A stretch of DNA of 64,000 nt from JBKECF01 sp047974375 (GCA_047974375.1 JBKECF010000054.1:1-64000), one strand, 5' to 3'; shown: positions 37,170-46,600, counted from the first letter of the stretch. Numbers and translations are program-made. The notes: a model not told the origin generated them from the letters alone.

Positions 37170-38120
37170 TTGATAGGTTATATTGTAAAAAGAGTATTAT
37201 CTTTAATACCAGTTTTATTTATAGTTTCCGTAATTATTTTTTTAATAATACACATTACCCCAGGAGATCCGGCTGCATCTATGTTGGGTATGGAAGCAAC
37301 ACAAGTTGAGATAGATGCATTAAACGAAAAAATGGGATTTAACGAGCCTCTACCAATGCAATATAAAAATTGGATATTGGGAGTTCTAAAAGGTGATTTA
37401 GGCGATTCCATATATATGCAACAACCTGTAACTAAGGCTATAAAGGAACATTTACCACCTACACTTGCTCTTGCACTTTTTGCTCAAATGATAGCACTGA
37501 TTATAGCTATTCCTTTAGGTATAATAGCTGCCTATAAAAGAGGAAGTGCAATAGATACAGCTATTATGAGTTTATCTTTACTTGGCTTAGCTATACCTAG
37601 CTTTTTATTGGGGCTTTTTCTTATGTTATTTTTTAGTGTGCATCTAGAATTGTTGCCAGTAGCTGGGTACAAGCCTTTATCTATGGGCTTTGCTACATAT
37701 ATTAGGTATCTTATATTGCCGGGGATTTCATTAGGTGTGGTACAAGCTGCATTAATATCTAGAATGGTGCGTTCTTCCATGCTAGATGTATTAAATTTAA
37801 ATTACATAAAAACAGCAAGGGCTAAAGGTTTAAGCGAGAGAGTGGTTATTCTAAAACATGCGTTAAAAAATGCGGGGCTACCTATTCTTACAATAGTGGG
37901 ACAAACCTTTGGTACTTTAGTAACGGGAGCTGTAGTTATAGAATCTTTATTTAACATTCCAGGTATTGGCCAGTTAATATTAAATGCTATAACAAGGAGA
38001 GATATAGCAGTAATACAAGGGGTTGTTCTTTTTGTTACATTACTATATGTAATTATAAATTTAATAATAGATTTATTGTATGGCGTAATAGACCCAAGAG
38101 TAAGACTGGATAAAAATTAG
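37170..38120 (+). CDS. Opp/Dpp-type ABC transporter permease (DppB family)
   Basis: A 316-residue permease with six membrane helices. The N-terminus IGYIVKRVLSLIPVLFIVSV and the ITPGDPA segment are diagnostic for the DppB/OppB branch. The EAA loop is LNLNYIKTARAKGLSERVVI (about residues 209-228). The start is TTG 37170 with AAGGAGG upstream; no better in-frame ATG exists before the first helix. It pairs with the DppC-type permease 19 bp downstream. Confidence 0.9.
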   Translation: MIGYIVKRVLSLIPVLFIVSVIIFLIIHITPGDPAASMLGMEATQVEIDALNEKMGFNEPLPMQYKNWILGVLKGDLGDSIYMQQPVTKAIKEHLPPTLALALFAQMIALIIAIPLGIIAAYKRGSAIDTAIMSLSLLGLAIPSFLLGLFLMLFFSVHLELLPVAGYKPLSMGFATYIRYLILPGISLGVVQAALISRMVRSSMLDVLNLNYIKTARAKGLSERVVILKHALKNAGLPILTIVGQTFGTLVTGAVVIESLFNIPGIGQLILNAITRRDIAVIQGVVLFVTLLYVIINLIIDLLYGVIDPRVRLDKN

Positions 38121-38139
38121 AAGGGAGTGTTTTTGAACT

Positions 38140-39051
38140 ATGAATATAAAAGAGATTTCTATAAATCTAAAAAAAGAGCAAAGGGAATTGAGAATACGTA
38201 ATTTTTTATCAAATTATAGTTTAATAATAGGGTCGGTAGTTATTTTATTCATGATATTAGTAGCTGTTTTTGCACCCTTTATAATAAAGCAAGATCCGTA
38301 TGAAATGGTGGTTGCTAATAGGTTAATGGCTCCAAGTAGAGAGCACATAATGGGCACTGATGAGTTTGGGCGAGATTTATTTGCTAGAGTTGTGTATGGG
38401 TCGCGCGTTTCTGTTTTTATAGGGCTAGTTGTAGCCCTAATATCATCTGTCTTTGGTTTGATTATTGGATTATATGCAAGTTATTATAAAATATTGGATA
38501 ATATATTAATGCGTATATGCGACGGACTTATAGCCATACCAGGGATTTTATTGGCTATAGCTTTAATGGCAGCTCTAGGAGCTTCTTCAAATAATGTAAT
38601 AATTGCTTTAACAATTGTATATATACCTAGTGTGGCACGAATTGTTAGATCAAGTGCCTTGGTTGTTAAAGAGCAAACTTTTATAAAGGCAGCCTATGCG
38701 CAAGGGGCTAGTCACTTTAGAATACTATGGGGGGACATTGCGCCTAATATTTTATCACCTCTTATAGTACAGGCAACATTTATATTTGCAAGTGCTATAT
38801 TATCCGAAGCAGCTCTAAGTTTTTTAGGTGCTGGTATACCAGACCCAGAGGCCAGTTGGGGGAACATTTTGCAGGCTAGTAAGTTAGTAATAAGTAAGGC
38901 TTGGTGGATGGCGGCTTTTCCAGGGCTTATGCTTATTGTTTCTGTTCTTAGTTTGAACTTATTTGGCGATGGTTTAAGGGATTTTTTAGACCCAAGGTTA
39001 AAAAGCATACCTAGAAAAAATAGAAAAAAAGGAGGTGTGAAAAATGGATAA
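38140..39051 (+). CDS. Opp/Dpp-type ABC transporter permease (DppC family)
   Basis: A 303-residue permease. The N-terminal cytoplasmic segment and first helix are followed by the DppC block IMGTDEFGRDLFARVVYGSR (about residues 71-90). The EAA loop is VKEQTFIKAAYAQGASHFRI, and the C-terminus GDGLRDFLDPRLK is typical. AAGGGAG lies 12 bases before the ATG, slightly long. Its end overlaps the first ATPase gene by eight bases. Confidence 0.9.
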   Translation: MNIKEISINLKKEQRELRIRNFLSNYSLIIGSVVILFMILVAVFAPFIIKQDPYEMVVANRLMAPSREHIMGTDEFGRDLFARVVYGSRVSVFIGLVVALISSVFGLIIGLYASYYKILDNILMRICDGLIAIPGILLAIALMAALGASSNNVIIALTIVYIPSVARIVRSSALVVKEQTFIKAAYAQGASHFRILWGDIAPNILSPLIVQATFIFASAILSEAALSFLGAGIPDPEASWGNILQASKLVISKAWWMAAFPGLMLIVSVLSLNLFGDGLRDFLDPRLKSIPRKNRKKGGVKNG

Positions 39052-40051
39052 TACTCTTTTAAAAGTTGAAAATTTAAAAGTCATGTTTAACACAGATAGA
39101 GGTATGGTAACAGCTGTAAATAATGTTTCTTATAGTGTAAATAAGGGCGAAATTGTTGGTATAGTTGGGGAGTCAGGTTGCGGTAAAAGTGTAATGAGTC
39201 AATCTATACTTAGGCTTTTGGAACATACAGATTTGGTTAGTTATAGTGGGGAAATATATTTTGATGGATTAAATATTTTAAAGCTATCTAAAAAGGAGTT
39301 GCGTGGTATAAGGGGAAAGGAAATTTCAATGATTTTTCAAGACCCTTTAACTTCTTTAAATCCTGTGTACACTGTAGGTAATCAAATAGTAGAAATAATT
39401 AGGCTCCATGAAAAAATGTCGAGAAAAAATGCCAAGGCATATGCTATGGAACTTTTGGCGGATACAGGTATTATGGATGTAAAAAGATGTCTATCTCTTT
39501 ATCCTCATGAATTATCTGGGGGAATGCAACAGCGTGTAATGATAGCTATGGCATTGGCCTTAGAGCCAAATTTATTAATAGCTGATGAGCCAACAACAGC
39601 ATTGGATGTAACAATACAAGCACAAATACTGGATTTAATTGCAAGATTAAATAGAAGAGGGGCAACGGTTCTTTTTATTACCCACGATTTAGGAGTGGTT
39701 TATGAACTTTGCCATAGTGTAAAAGTTATGTATTTAGGTCAAATAGTGGAGGAGGGTACAACTAATGAGCTTTTTAATAAGCCTTTGCATCCTTATACTA
39801 AGGGGTTAATATCCTCTGTACCTAAAATGGAAGGTGAAAAAGAGGAAAAATTAAATACTATTGAGGGTACAGTTTCTTCTTTATATAGGGTTCCAAGAGG
39901 TTGTAAATTTTCAACAAGGTGTAAGTATGCTAGTGAAAAATGTATAGAAGAAGAGCCTCCAATGTTTTTTGAGAACACTCAAAGTGTAAAATGTTGGCAT
40001 TATAAAGAAATATTAGATAGTGAATTAAAAGGGGAGGTGCCTAATGTCTGA
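39044..40051 (+). CDS. Opp/Dpp-type ABC transporter ATPase (DppD family)
   Basis: A 335-residue ATPase. Walker A is GESGCGKS (about residues 43-50), the Q-loop MIFQDPLTSLNP, the signature LSGGMQQRV, and Walker B LLIADEPTTALD. The C-terminal oligopeptide-transporter extension carries Cys residues (GCKFSTRCKYASEKC) that may form a [4Fe-4S] site, as known for this family. AGGAGG lies within the end of the DppC-type gene. It forms a heterodimer with the next ATPase, and the genes overlap by eight bases. Confidence 0.92.
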   Translation: MDNTLLKVENLKVMFNTDRGMVTAVNNVSYSVNKGEIVGIVGESGCGKSVMSQSILRLLEHTDLVSYSGEIYFDGLNILKLSKKELRGIRGKEISMIFQDPLTSLNPVYTVGNQIVEIIRLHEKMSRKNAKAYAMELLADTGIMDVKRCLSLYPHELSGGMQQRVMIAMALALEPNLLIADEPTTALDVTIQAQILDLIARLNRRGATVLFITHDLGVVYELCHSVKVMYLGQIVEEGTTNELFNKPLHPYTKGLISSVPKMEGEKEEKLNTIEGTVSSLYRVPRGCKFSTRCKYASEKCIEEEPPMFFENTQSVKCWHYKEILDSELKGEVPNV

Positions 40052-41036
40052 AATTATATTAGAGGTTAAAAATTTAGCAAAAAAATTTCCTGTATATGGA
40101 GTAGCAGGCAGGTTGGCAAAACCTATTAAATATGTAAATGCAATTGATAATATTACTTTTTCTTTGAATAAAGGAGAAACTTATGGTCTTGTGGGTGAGT
40201 CAGGCTCAGGGAAAACAACAACAGGTAGTGCTCTTTTAAGGCTTGTAAAGGCAGACAGCGGGGAAATAATTTTCAATAAAGAAGATATATTAAAATTATC
40301 CCATAAAGAATTTTCTAAGTATAGAAAAGATATACAAATGATTTTTCAAGACCCTTTTTCATCATTAAACCCAAGAAAAACAATAGGTCAAATATTAGAA
40401 GAGCCATTAATAATACATAAAATGGGTAATACTTTGGAAAGGCGCGAAAAGGTTTTTAACATAATTAATACTGTGGGGCTACAACAGGAGCATTATTTTA
40501 GATATCCCCATGAATTTTCTGGTGGTCAAAGGCAACGAGTGGGAATTGCTCGCACTATTATAACAAATCCTAAAATAATTATTTGCGATGAACCGGTTTC
40601 GGCATTAGATGTTTCTGTTCAATCTCAAATTTTAAATTTATTAAAGTATATACAAAAAGAGTTTGGAATAACATTTATGTTTATTTCTCATGATATAAGT
40701 GTAGTTAAGTATATATCCCATAGAATAGGTGTTATGTATTTAGGTAGAATTGTTGAGGAAGGAACAACAGAAGAATTATTTACAAATCCAATGCACCCGT
40801 ATACAAGGGCATTGTTCTCAGCTGTACCTCAAATAGGTAGGGAGCGTGTGAAAGTTAAGGATATAACAGGGGAAATTTCGAAAGAAAATAATATTGAAGA
40901 AGGTTGCACTTTTTATAATAGATGCCCTAAGGCTACGTCTATATGTAAGGATACTAAAGTTCCAGAAACCAATATAGGGTGGCATAGGTTTTTTTGTCAT
41001 AATTTAGATTGTAGCGAAGATGATGTAAAAAAATAA
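40044..41036 (+). CDS. Opp/Dpp-type ABC transporter ATPase (DppF family)
   Basis: A 330-residue partner ATPase. Walker A is GESGSGKT, the Q-loop MIFQDPFSSLNPRKT, the signature FSGGQRQRV, and Walker B IIICDEPVSALD. The C-terminal extension has GCTFYNRCPKATSIC, again matching the Cys site of the family. With this gene the transporter is complete (binding protein, two permeases, two ATPases), unlike the three sugar transporters in the window. The LacI hybrid regulator starts 20 bp downstream on the same strand, so read-through into it is likely. Confidence 0.92.
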   Translation: MSEIILEVKNLAKKFPVYGVAGRLAKPIKYVNAIDNITFSLNKGETYGLVGESGSGKTTTGSALLRLVKADSGEIIFNKEDILKLSHKEFSKYRKDIQMIFQDPFSSLNPRKTIGQILEEPLIIHKMGNTLERREKVFNIINTVGLQQEHYFRYPHEFSGGQRQRVGIARTIITNPKIIICDEPVSALDVSVQSQILNLLKYIQKEFGITFMFISHDISVVKYISHRIGVMYLGRIVEEGTTEELFTNPMHPYTRALFSAVPQIGRERVKVKDITGEISKENNIEEGCTFYNRCPKATSICKDTKVPETNIGWHRFFCHNLDCSEDDVKK

Positions 41037-41056
41037 AAGTATGGAGTTGAATTAAA

Positions 41057-43183
41057 GTGGTAACAATAAAAGATGTTGCGAAAAGAGCTAGTGTGTCAAT
41101 TGGAACGGTTTCTAATGTTTTAAACGGAAAGACTAAAAATATTGAGCTTATAGATAAAGTTGAAGCGGCTGTTAAGGAACTTAAGTACATCCCTGATATA
41201 AAAGCACAAAATTTAAAAAAATCTAAAACCAATTTAATCGGTTTGGTTATTAATAATAATTTTGATGACCAGTCTGTGTCAATAATTACTGAGGTATCCA
41301 ATTATTTTTACAATAGAGGATTTGATGTTATTACTATTACAACCAATGGTAATAGTGCATTGGAGGAGAAGGCGGTACAGCATTTTGTACAATTAGGAGC
41401 AGATGGTTTGATTGTAAACACTACTACAAGAAAAAAGAAATGGATAGAGAATTATAAAAAAAAGTTGCCAATTGTATTTTTAAATAATACACCGACTATT
41501 TATAATAAGATAAATACTATTAAATTTGACTACAAAAATGTGGCAATAGATTTTTATGAATTTTGTAAAAAAAATAATAAAAAACAAATAGCAATGTTGA
41601 TTGATAGCAGCCAAAAAGACTTTATATTAGAATTTGATGATAACTTTTATATTAAAATTATTAAAATAATTGACCCTACTAAGGAATTGGGGTTTAAACT
41701 CGCCTACGAGTTACTTTGTGAAAATAGAAATATAGATACTATATTACTAGGTAATAGTTCTCTAACAAAGGGCGTAAAAAAAGCGATGGATTTAATTGGA
41801 GATAAAGGTATTGACTTGATTTGTATAAAAAATCAAAATTGGATAGAAGATAGCGAATCTTTCTCAGCTGTAATTGATATTTCTATGAATGAATTAGCTA
41901 GTGTTGCTACAAGATGTTTAATTGATAAAATTAATTTTAATAAAACATCTTTAAGTCTATTAACTCAAATAGAAACTAAGTTTATTAATATTATCGCCAT
42001 GAAAAAAATAAAATATAAAAAAAGTAGGAATGAGGTATTAAAAATAGCTGTATTAGATACAGAAATATCTACGCCATTAGAAAATATTAGTTCGATTTAT
42101 GAAAGAGAAACAGGGGTAAGACTTTTATTTGAAAAGAAAAAATATAAAGAGCTAGCAGAAATACTTTCATATTCAAATATGCTTAAAAGTTACGAAGTGG
42201 ATATAATAATGTATGACTTGCTGTGGAAGAACAGTATAGACGGTAATTTGCTTGCCACTTTAAATGCAGATGATAATGAGTATTTTAACTCTTTTATAGA
42301 CTTTTCTGTTTTAAATTATGGAATAATAAATGGAAAATTAAAGGGGTTGCCGTTGCTGGGAGGCACTCAATTATTAATATATAGAAAAGATTTATTTGAG
42401 GATGCATCTATAAAACGAAAGTTTGAATTAATGTTTAATTATGAATTGCAACCGCCGAGAACATGGGAAGAATACAATGATGTAGCTAAATTTTTCACTA
42501 AGAAATATAATAAACATTCCATGACGGACTTTGGAACATCTTTAATAAATGAGGGTAATATATATAATAGTATTGAAATGCTAAATAGACTTAGTTTATT
42601 TGGAAATTTAGTTTCACCAGAAGAAATTTTTGAAGACGCAAATGTAAGTTTAGTTAAAGAGGAATATTTAAACGCATTCGAGTATACGGACAACACCAAT
42701 TATGTGAAAAATTGGGAAGACATTGCGCAAGCTTTTAAAAGTGGTAAAGTTGCCATGGTAATATTATATGATTCTTTAGTTTATGGAATTAACGATTCGG
42801 TGTATTCTAGAATAGCGGGAAATATTGGTTGTGCGCAAATACCAGGCGGTAAACCTGTTTTAGGCGGTTGGGGTATTGGGGTAAGTAACCTATCGAATAA
42901 TATTGATTTAAGTAGTAGCTTTATTTATTGGCTTTGTAGTGTGGATACGTCAAATTTGTTTTCAATATTAACAGGAACGTCTACTCATAAAGGTTTTTAT
43001 ATGAATAAAGAGCTGGATTTACTATATCCATGGAAAAAAGAGGTATTAGAAGGCTATAGGAACAGTCAAATAAGAAATACAAATAAAAAATTCAATTCAC
43101 CTATAGAGGCGGCAAACTATTATGATAAAGTAATTGGAAAAAGTTTGGGACGCTTAATCAAAGGGAAGATAGGTTTAAAGTAA
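41057..43183 (+). CDS. LacI-family regulator fused to a solute-binding-protein domain
   Basis: A 708-residue cytoplasmic regulator with an unusual architecture. Residues 1-55 are a clear LacI helix-turn-helix (TIKDVAKRASVSIGTVSNVL plus the hinge region). Residues of about 60-315 are the normal LacI/PBP type 1 sensor domain (IGLVINNNFDDQSVSIITEV, VQHFVQLGADGLIV). From about 325 to 708 the frame continues into a domain resembling ABC sugar-binding proteins of family 1 (LKGLPLLGGTQLLIYRKDLF, PRTWEEYNDVAKFFTKKY, and a GGWGIGVSNLS-like region). There is no signal peptide. The start is GTG 41057 with GGAG upstream. The strong palindromic operator 115 bp downstream of its end is the likely target. 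Confidence 0.85.
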   Translation: MVTIKDVAKRASVSIGTVSNVLNGKTKNIELIDKVEAAVKELKYIPDIKAQNLKKSKTNLIGLVINNNFDDQSVSIITEVSNYFYNRGFDVITITTNGNSALEEKAVQHFVQLGADGLIVNTTTRKKKWIENYKKKLPIVFLNNTPTIYNKINTIKFDYKNVAIDFYEFCKKNNKKQIAMLIDSSQKDFILEFDDNFYIKIIKIIDPTKELGFKLAYELLCENRNIDTILLGNSSLTKGVKKAMDLIGDKGIDLICIKNQNWIEDSESFSAVIDISMNELASVATRCLIDKINFNKTSLSLLTQIETKFINIIAMKKIKYKKSRNEVLKIAVLDTEISTPLENISSIYERETGVRLLFEKKKYKELAEILSYSNMLKSYEVDIIMYDLLWKNSIDGNLLATLNADDNEYFNSFIDFSVLNYGIINGKLKGLPLLGGTQLLIYRKDLFEDASIKRKFELMFNYELQPPRTWEEYNDVAKFFTKKYNKHSMTDFGTSLINEGNIYNSIEMLNRLSLFGNLVSPEEIFEDANVSLVKEEYLNAFEYTDNTNYVKNWEDIAQAFKSGKVAMVILYDSLVYGINDSVYSRIAGNIGCAQIPGGKPVLGGWGIGVSNLSNNIDLSSSFIYWLCSVDTSNLFSILTGTSTHKGFYMNKELDLLYPWKKEVLEGYRNSQIRNTNKKFNSPIEAANYYDKVIGKSLGRLIKGKIGLK

Positions 43184-43195
43184 TTAGAATGATAT

Positions 43196-43241
43196 AAACA
43201 GTTTGCTTTCTAAATGGTATTAGGGAGTAGGCTGTTTTTTT
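43196..43241 (+). terminator. Rho-independent terminator
   Basis: AAACAG pairs with CTGTTT, with an inner CTTTCT/AGGGAG stem, followed by a T tract. It closes the transcript of the LacI hybrid gene and isolates the regulated promoter downstream. Confidence 0.65.
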
Positions 43242-43260
43242 GTAATAAGATAAAAAACTA

Positions 43261-43311
43261 TTGACAAAAATATTTTAAAGGTGTATTTTAAATTTATATG
43301 AAACGTTTCAT
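43261..43311 (+). promoter_or_regulatory. Promoter with LacI-type operator
   Basis: TTGACA (43261-43266) and TATTTT (43284-43289) are 17 bp apart. A perfect 14-bp palindrome, ATGAAACGTTTCAT (43298-43311), covers the expected transcription start. It has the central CG and half-site shape of LacI/GalR-family operators, and bound repressor would block initiation. The nearest candidate regulator is the LacI hybrid encoded immediately upstream. Confidence 0.8.
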
Positions 43312-43340
43312 GTAATGAATATTTAATTTAGGAGGAGATT

Positions 43341-44039
43341 ATGATTGATTTTACAAACAAAAAAGAGGTAGCGAAGGCAATACAATTTACAAATGTAAAC
43401 CCGGATTTAACAAAGGAAGGTCTTATTGAACATTTAGAAATTTGTAAAAAATATGAATTCGAAGCTGCAATGATTGCACCTTGTTATGTAAAGTTTGCTA
43501 AGGAATATTTGAAGGGAACGGGGATAAAAGTAGCCACTACACTAAATTTTCCTCAAGCCAATGATACATTAGAAATGAAGCTTGCGGCACTTAAAGAGTT
43601 AGTTAAAACGGGAGTGGATGAATTTGATTTTCCACCAACTCCAGGGCTACTAATAGGTGGTTTTGAGGATGAATATTATAATGAAATTAAACAGGTAGTG
43701 GACATAGCTCATGCTAGTTGTGTTAAAGTTAAGGTAATGCTTGAGTTTGGTTTTTTAAACTATGAACAAAAAGTCAAGGCCGCACAATTATCTAGTAAGG
43801 CAGGTGTGGACTGGGTTAAGCAGTCTAGTGGTTGGGGTAAAGGTGGTTGTGCTGCAACTGTAGAAGATGTAAAAATTCTTAAAGAAAATATAAAGGATCC
43901 ATGTAAGGTAAAGGTTTCTGGGAAAGTTAATTCTATTGAGAAAATGAAAGAAATGTTTGAAGCGGGGGCTGAGTTAGTTGGAACAAGTTCAGGTCCTCAA
44001 ATATGTGATGGTTTGGTGGGAGATGAAAATGCTTATTAG
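43341..44039 (+). CDS. deoC: DeoC-like aldolase
   Basis: A 232-residue TIM-barrel class I aldolase related to deoxyribose-phosphate aldolase. The three catalytic residues of DeoC are all present: the Schiff-base Lys in DWVKQSSGWG, the second Lys in CKVKVSGKVNS, and the Asp in EFDFPPTPG. The flanking sequence departs from classical DeoC: IQFTNVNPDLT replaces the usual DHT stretch, EFDFPPTPG replaces EIDMV-type sequence, and SGK replaces SGG. The substrate may therefore be a variant deoxy or keto sugar phosphate rather than 2-deoxyribose 5-phosphate. It is the first gene behind the LacI-type operator, with AGGAGG before the ATG. Kinase and mutarotase genes follow. Confidence 0.78.
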   Translation: MIDFTNKKEVAKAIQFTNVNPDLTKEGLIEHLEICKKYEFEAAMIAPCYVKFAKEYLKGTGIKVATTLNFPQANDTLEMKLAALKELVKTGVDEFDFPPTPGLLIGGFEDEYYNEIKQVVDIAHASCVKVKVMLEFGFLNYEQKVKAAQLSSKAGVDWVKQSSGWGKGGCAATVEDVKILKENIKDPCKVKVSGKVNSIEKMKEMFEAGAELVGTSSGPQICDGLVGDENAY

Positions 44040-44058
44040 TTTTTAAGAGGAGGTAAGA

Positions 44059-44979
44059 ATGAAATTATGCGTTATAGGTAGTTATGCCAAGGCTCTAGTG
44101 ATGACTACTCATAGAATCCCTCTTGCTGGCGAAACTTTAATTGGCGAAAATTTTAGAGGAACCTTCGGGGGAAAAGGTTCCGACATGGCTGTACAAGCTG
44201 CACGTTTAAATGCTCAAGTTGAATTCATGGGAGTAGTTGGCAATGATTTGTATGGTGATGAATTTAAGAAGCTTCTTAACACAGAGAAAATTTCCCAGAA
44301 AGGATTACGGACATCAACAGATTACCCAACAGGTGTTGGTTTTATAGTAAAAGACGATGCTGGTAGGAATATAATAACTGTAGACATGGGTGCAAATAAA
44401 AGTTTTAGCAAATCTGATATAGATGCAAACATCGACTTAATTAAGTCGTCAGATGTTGTATTAGCTCAACTAGAAATTCCTGTAGAAACAGCGTTGTATG
44501 CTTTGAAACTAGCGAAAAAGTATGGAAAAATAACTATATTAAATCCTGCACCGGCTACTGAGTTAATAAATAATGATTTAAGTTTTGTGGATTATTTAAC
44601 ACCAAATGAAACAGAAGGCCAGGTTGTTCTTGGTGTGGTACCAAATACTAATAGGAAACCGGTGGATATTGCTAATGATTTGTTAGAAGGTACTGGCTGT
44701 AAAAATATAGTTATGACATTAGGGGGAAATGGTGTTGTATCAAAAAATAAAGCTGGTGAAATTTTTGTACCTGCTAAAAAAGTATATGTAGTTGATAGTA
44801 ATGGAGCGGGTGATTGTTTTAACGCTTCCTTAGCTGTTTCATTAGGAAATGGACTGCCTCTAGAGAATGCCATTATATTTTCTAATGCTTGTGCTGGCCT
44901 ATGTTGTACTAAATGGGAAACTGTACCATCTTATCATTATTTAGAGGATGTTGAAAATTTTATGAGGGAGGTGAAATAG
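44059..44979 (+). CDS. rbsK: PfkB-family sugar kinase, ribokinase-like
   Basis: A 306-residue kinase. The N-terminal sugar-binding motif is GGKGSDMAVQAARL (residues of about 37-50), and the C-terminal PfkB signature is DSNGAGDCFNASLAVSL with the catalytic Asp in GAGD. It most resembles ribokinase, but the usual GGKGANQA has become GGKGSDMA, so another pentose or deoxypentose is possible. It lies between the DeoC-like aldolase and an RbsD-like mutarotase, an order that fits anomer conversion, phosphorylation and cleavage. Confidence 0.82.
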   Translation: MKLCVIGSYAKALVMTTHRIPLAGETLIGENFRGTFGGKGSDMAVQAARLNAQVEFMGVVGNDLYGDEFKKLLNTEKISQKGLRTSTDYPTGVGFIVKDDAGRNIITVDMGANKSFSKSDIDANIDLIKSSDVVLAQLEIPVETALYALKLAKKYGKITILNPAPATELINNDLSFVDYLTPNETEGQVVLGVVPNTNRKPVDIANDLLEGTGCKNIVMTLGGNGVVSKNKAGEIFVPAKKVYVVDSNGAGDCFNASLAVSLGNGLPLENAIIFSNACAGLCCTKWETVPSYHYLEDVENFMREVK

Positions 44980-44981
44980 TT

Positions 44982-45476
44982 ATGAGACCAGGTAGAATTT
45001 TACATCCGGAATTGGCAAGAGCGTTAGCTACTTGTGGTCATTCAGATATTGTATTAGTAACGGATGCGGGCTTTCCTATTCCAAAGAATGCCTGTGTTAT
45101 TAATTTAGGATATTATGAAGGTCAGGTTGATGTTATAGATATATTAAAAATGCTAAGAAAAGAAATTTTTGTTGAAGCTGTATCCTTTGCTACAGAGGTA
45201 GAAACAAGACATCCAGATTTATATAAGGATATACAAAAGATATATACCGGCTCAGGCGCAGAGTTTGTAAGTACAACTCACGAAAATTTAGTTGAAAAAA
45301 TAGCACCTAAAGCTAAAGTCATAATACGTTCGGGTTCATTTAATGCTTGGGCAAATTTTGCACTTATTTGTAGTACGGATCCTTTTGCGTGGTTTACAGA
45401 AAAAGATATAGTCATATTGGATACATATGTGGAACGAAGAAAAAAAATCCGTAATAATGAAGTACCTTCCCTCTGA
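44982..45476 (+). CDS. RbsD/FucU-family sugar mutarotase
   Basis: A 164-residue member of the D-ribose pyranase/L-fucose mutarotase family. The conserved N-terminus is RILHPELARALATCGHSD with the catalytic His in CGHSD, then VLVTDAGFPIP. The C-terminal block ASFNAWANFAL-type (RSGSFNAWANFALICS) is also present. The family opens and closes sugar rings so that the kinase receives the right form. It starts two bases after the kinase stop, with GGGAGG within the end of the kinase gene, and ends in TGA. Confidence 0.85.
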   Translation: MRPGRILHPELARALATCGHSDIVLVTDAGFPIPKNACVINLGYYEGQVDVIDILKMLRKEIFVEAVSFATEVETRHPDLYKDIQKIYTGSGAEFVSTTHENLVEKIAPKAKVIIRSGSFNAWANFALICSTDPFAWFTEKDIVILDTYVERRKKIRNNEVPSL

Positions 45477-45496
45477 AGTATTATAAGGAGAATAGA

Positions 45497-46600
45497 ATGA
45501 TTGAACTAAAAAAACAATTAGAAGAAGCTTCTTTACCAAGATTACCGAAAAAAATGGACTATAAAATTGGAATTATTGGAGCAGGGTTTATAGTAAGAAA
45601 TTGCCATTTAGTTGCATATAGAAGTGTTGGTTTTAATCCCGTAGCACTATGCGATATTAATTTAGAACTTGCTAAGGAAGTTGGAAAAATTCATAGTGTG
45701 GAAAGTATTTATAGTGATTGGAAAGCCATGATAGATAATGCGGATATTGAAATTTTAGATATTGCTTTACCACCTCATTTGCAATTGGAGGTATTGGAAT
45801 ATGCTGCAAAAAACAAGAAAATATTAGGGGTACTATGCCAAAAACCTGTTGCGATGTCTTTAAAGAATGCAAAAAAAATGGCGGAAATTAGTAATGAAGC
45901 AAAATTAACCGTTGCTGTAAATTCAAATATGAGGTATGACCAATCCATACGTGCGTTAAAGTATACATTAGATAATAACATAATAGGAGAACCGGTTATT
46001 GCATCTATAGATATGAGGGCAATACCAGATTGGCAAGGGTTTTTAAAAGATTATAATATGTTGGAACTGTATGCCATGGGTGTTCATCATATTGATGCCT
46101 TTAGATACTTATTTGGAAATCCAGAAAAAATTACTACAATATGCAGAAGGGACCCACGTACTAAGTTTCAACATACTGATGGTATAACTCAATATACTTT
46201 TCACTATAGTAATGGATTAATAGCAACAAGCATAGATGATGTATGGGCTTGGCCGGAAGAACCCTGTGCAAAAGATAATTATATTCGTTGGAGAGTGGAA
46301 GGTTTAAAGGGCATAGCAAAAGGTGATATTGGATGGCATAAACGTGAACCGGAGCCAGCTATAAGTTCAATGGAGGTTGCATCTAAGGATTATCCAAATG
46401 AATGGATAAAACCGAAATGGAATACTAAGTGGTTTCCAGATGCTTTTGTAGGAACGATGGCTAATTTATTGTGCGCTATTGAAGATTGTAAGGAACCGGA
46501 AGTAAGTTTAGTAGATAATATTATGACTCTTGCGTGTATAGATGCGTGCTACAAATCTATAAAAGAAGAACGTACAGTATATTTGAATGAAATTATATAA
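45497..46600 (+). CDS. Gfo/Idh/MocA-family oxidoreductase
   Basis: A 367-residue NAD(P)-dependent sugar oxidoreductase. The Rossmann motif is IGIIGAGFIVRNCHLVAY (about residues 23-40), and the characteristic EKP-like motif appears as CQKPVAMSLKNAKKM (about 114-128). The catalytic-region His residues are in YAMGVHHIDAFRYLFG (about 193-208). Members oxidise sugar hydroxyls, inositols or glycosides, often at C3. It is followed 11 bp later by a TIM-barrel isomerase, and such pairs commonly handle keto-sugar intermediates. The first 22 residues precede the usual start of the fold but have GGAG upstream. Confidence 0.87.
   Translation: MIELKKQLEEASLPRLPKKMDYKIGIIGAGFIVRNCHLVAYRSVGFNPVALCDINLELAKEVGKIHSVESIYSDWKAMIDNADIEILDIALPPHLQLEVLEYAAKNKKILGVLCQKPVAMSLKNAKKMAEISNEAKLTVAVNSNMRYDQSIRALKYTLDNNIIGEPVIASIDMRAIPDWQGFLKDYNMLELYAMGVHHIDAFRYLFGNPEKITTICRRDPRTKFQHTDGITQYTFHYSNGLIATSIDDVWAWPEEPCAKDNYIRWRVEGLKGIAKGDIGWHKREPEPAISSMEVASKDYPNEWIKPKWNTKWFPDAFVGTMANLLCAIEDCKEPEVSLVDNIMTLACIDACYKSIKEERTVYLNEII

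Noticed and set aside
43298..43311. CcpA catabolite-repression (cre) site.
   Set aside because: The palindrome has a two-base CG centre in a 12-14-bp dyad, shorter than the 14-16-bp cre pattern. Its place beside a LacI hybrid gene fits a local operator better. CcpA binding cannot be excluded from sequence alone.
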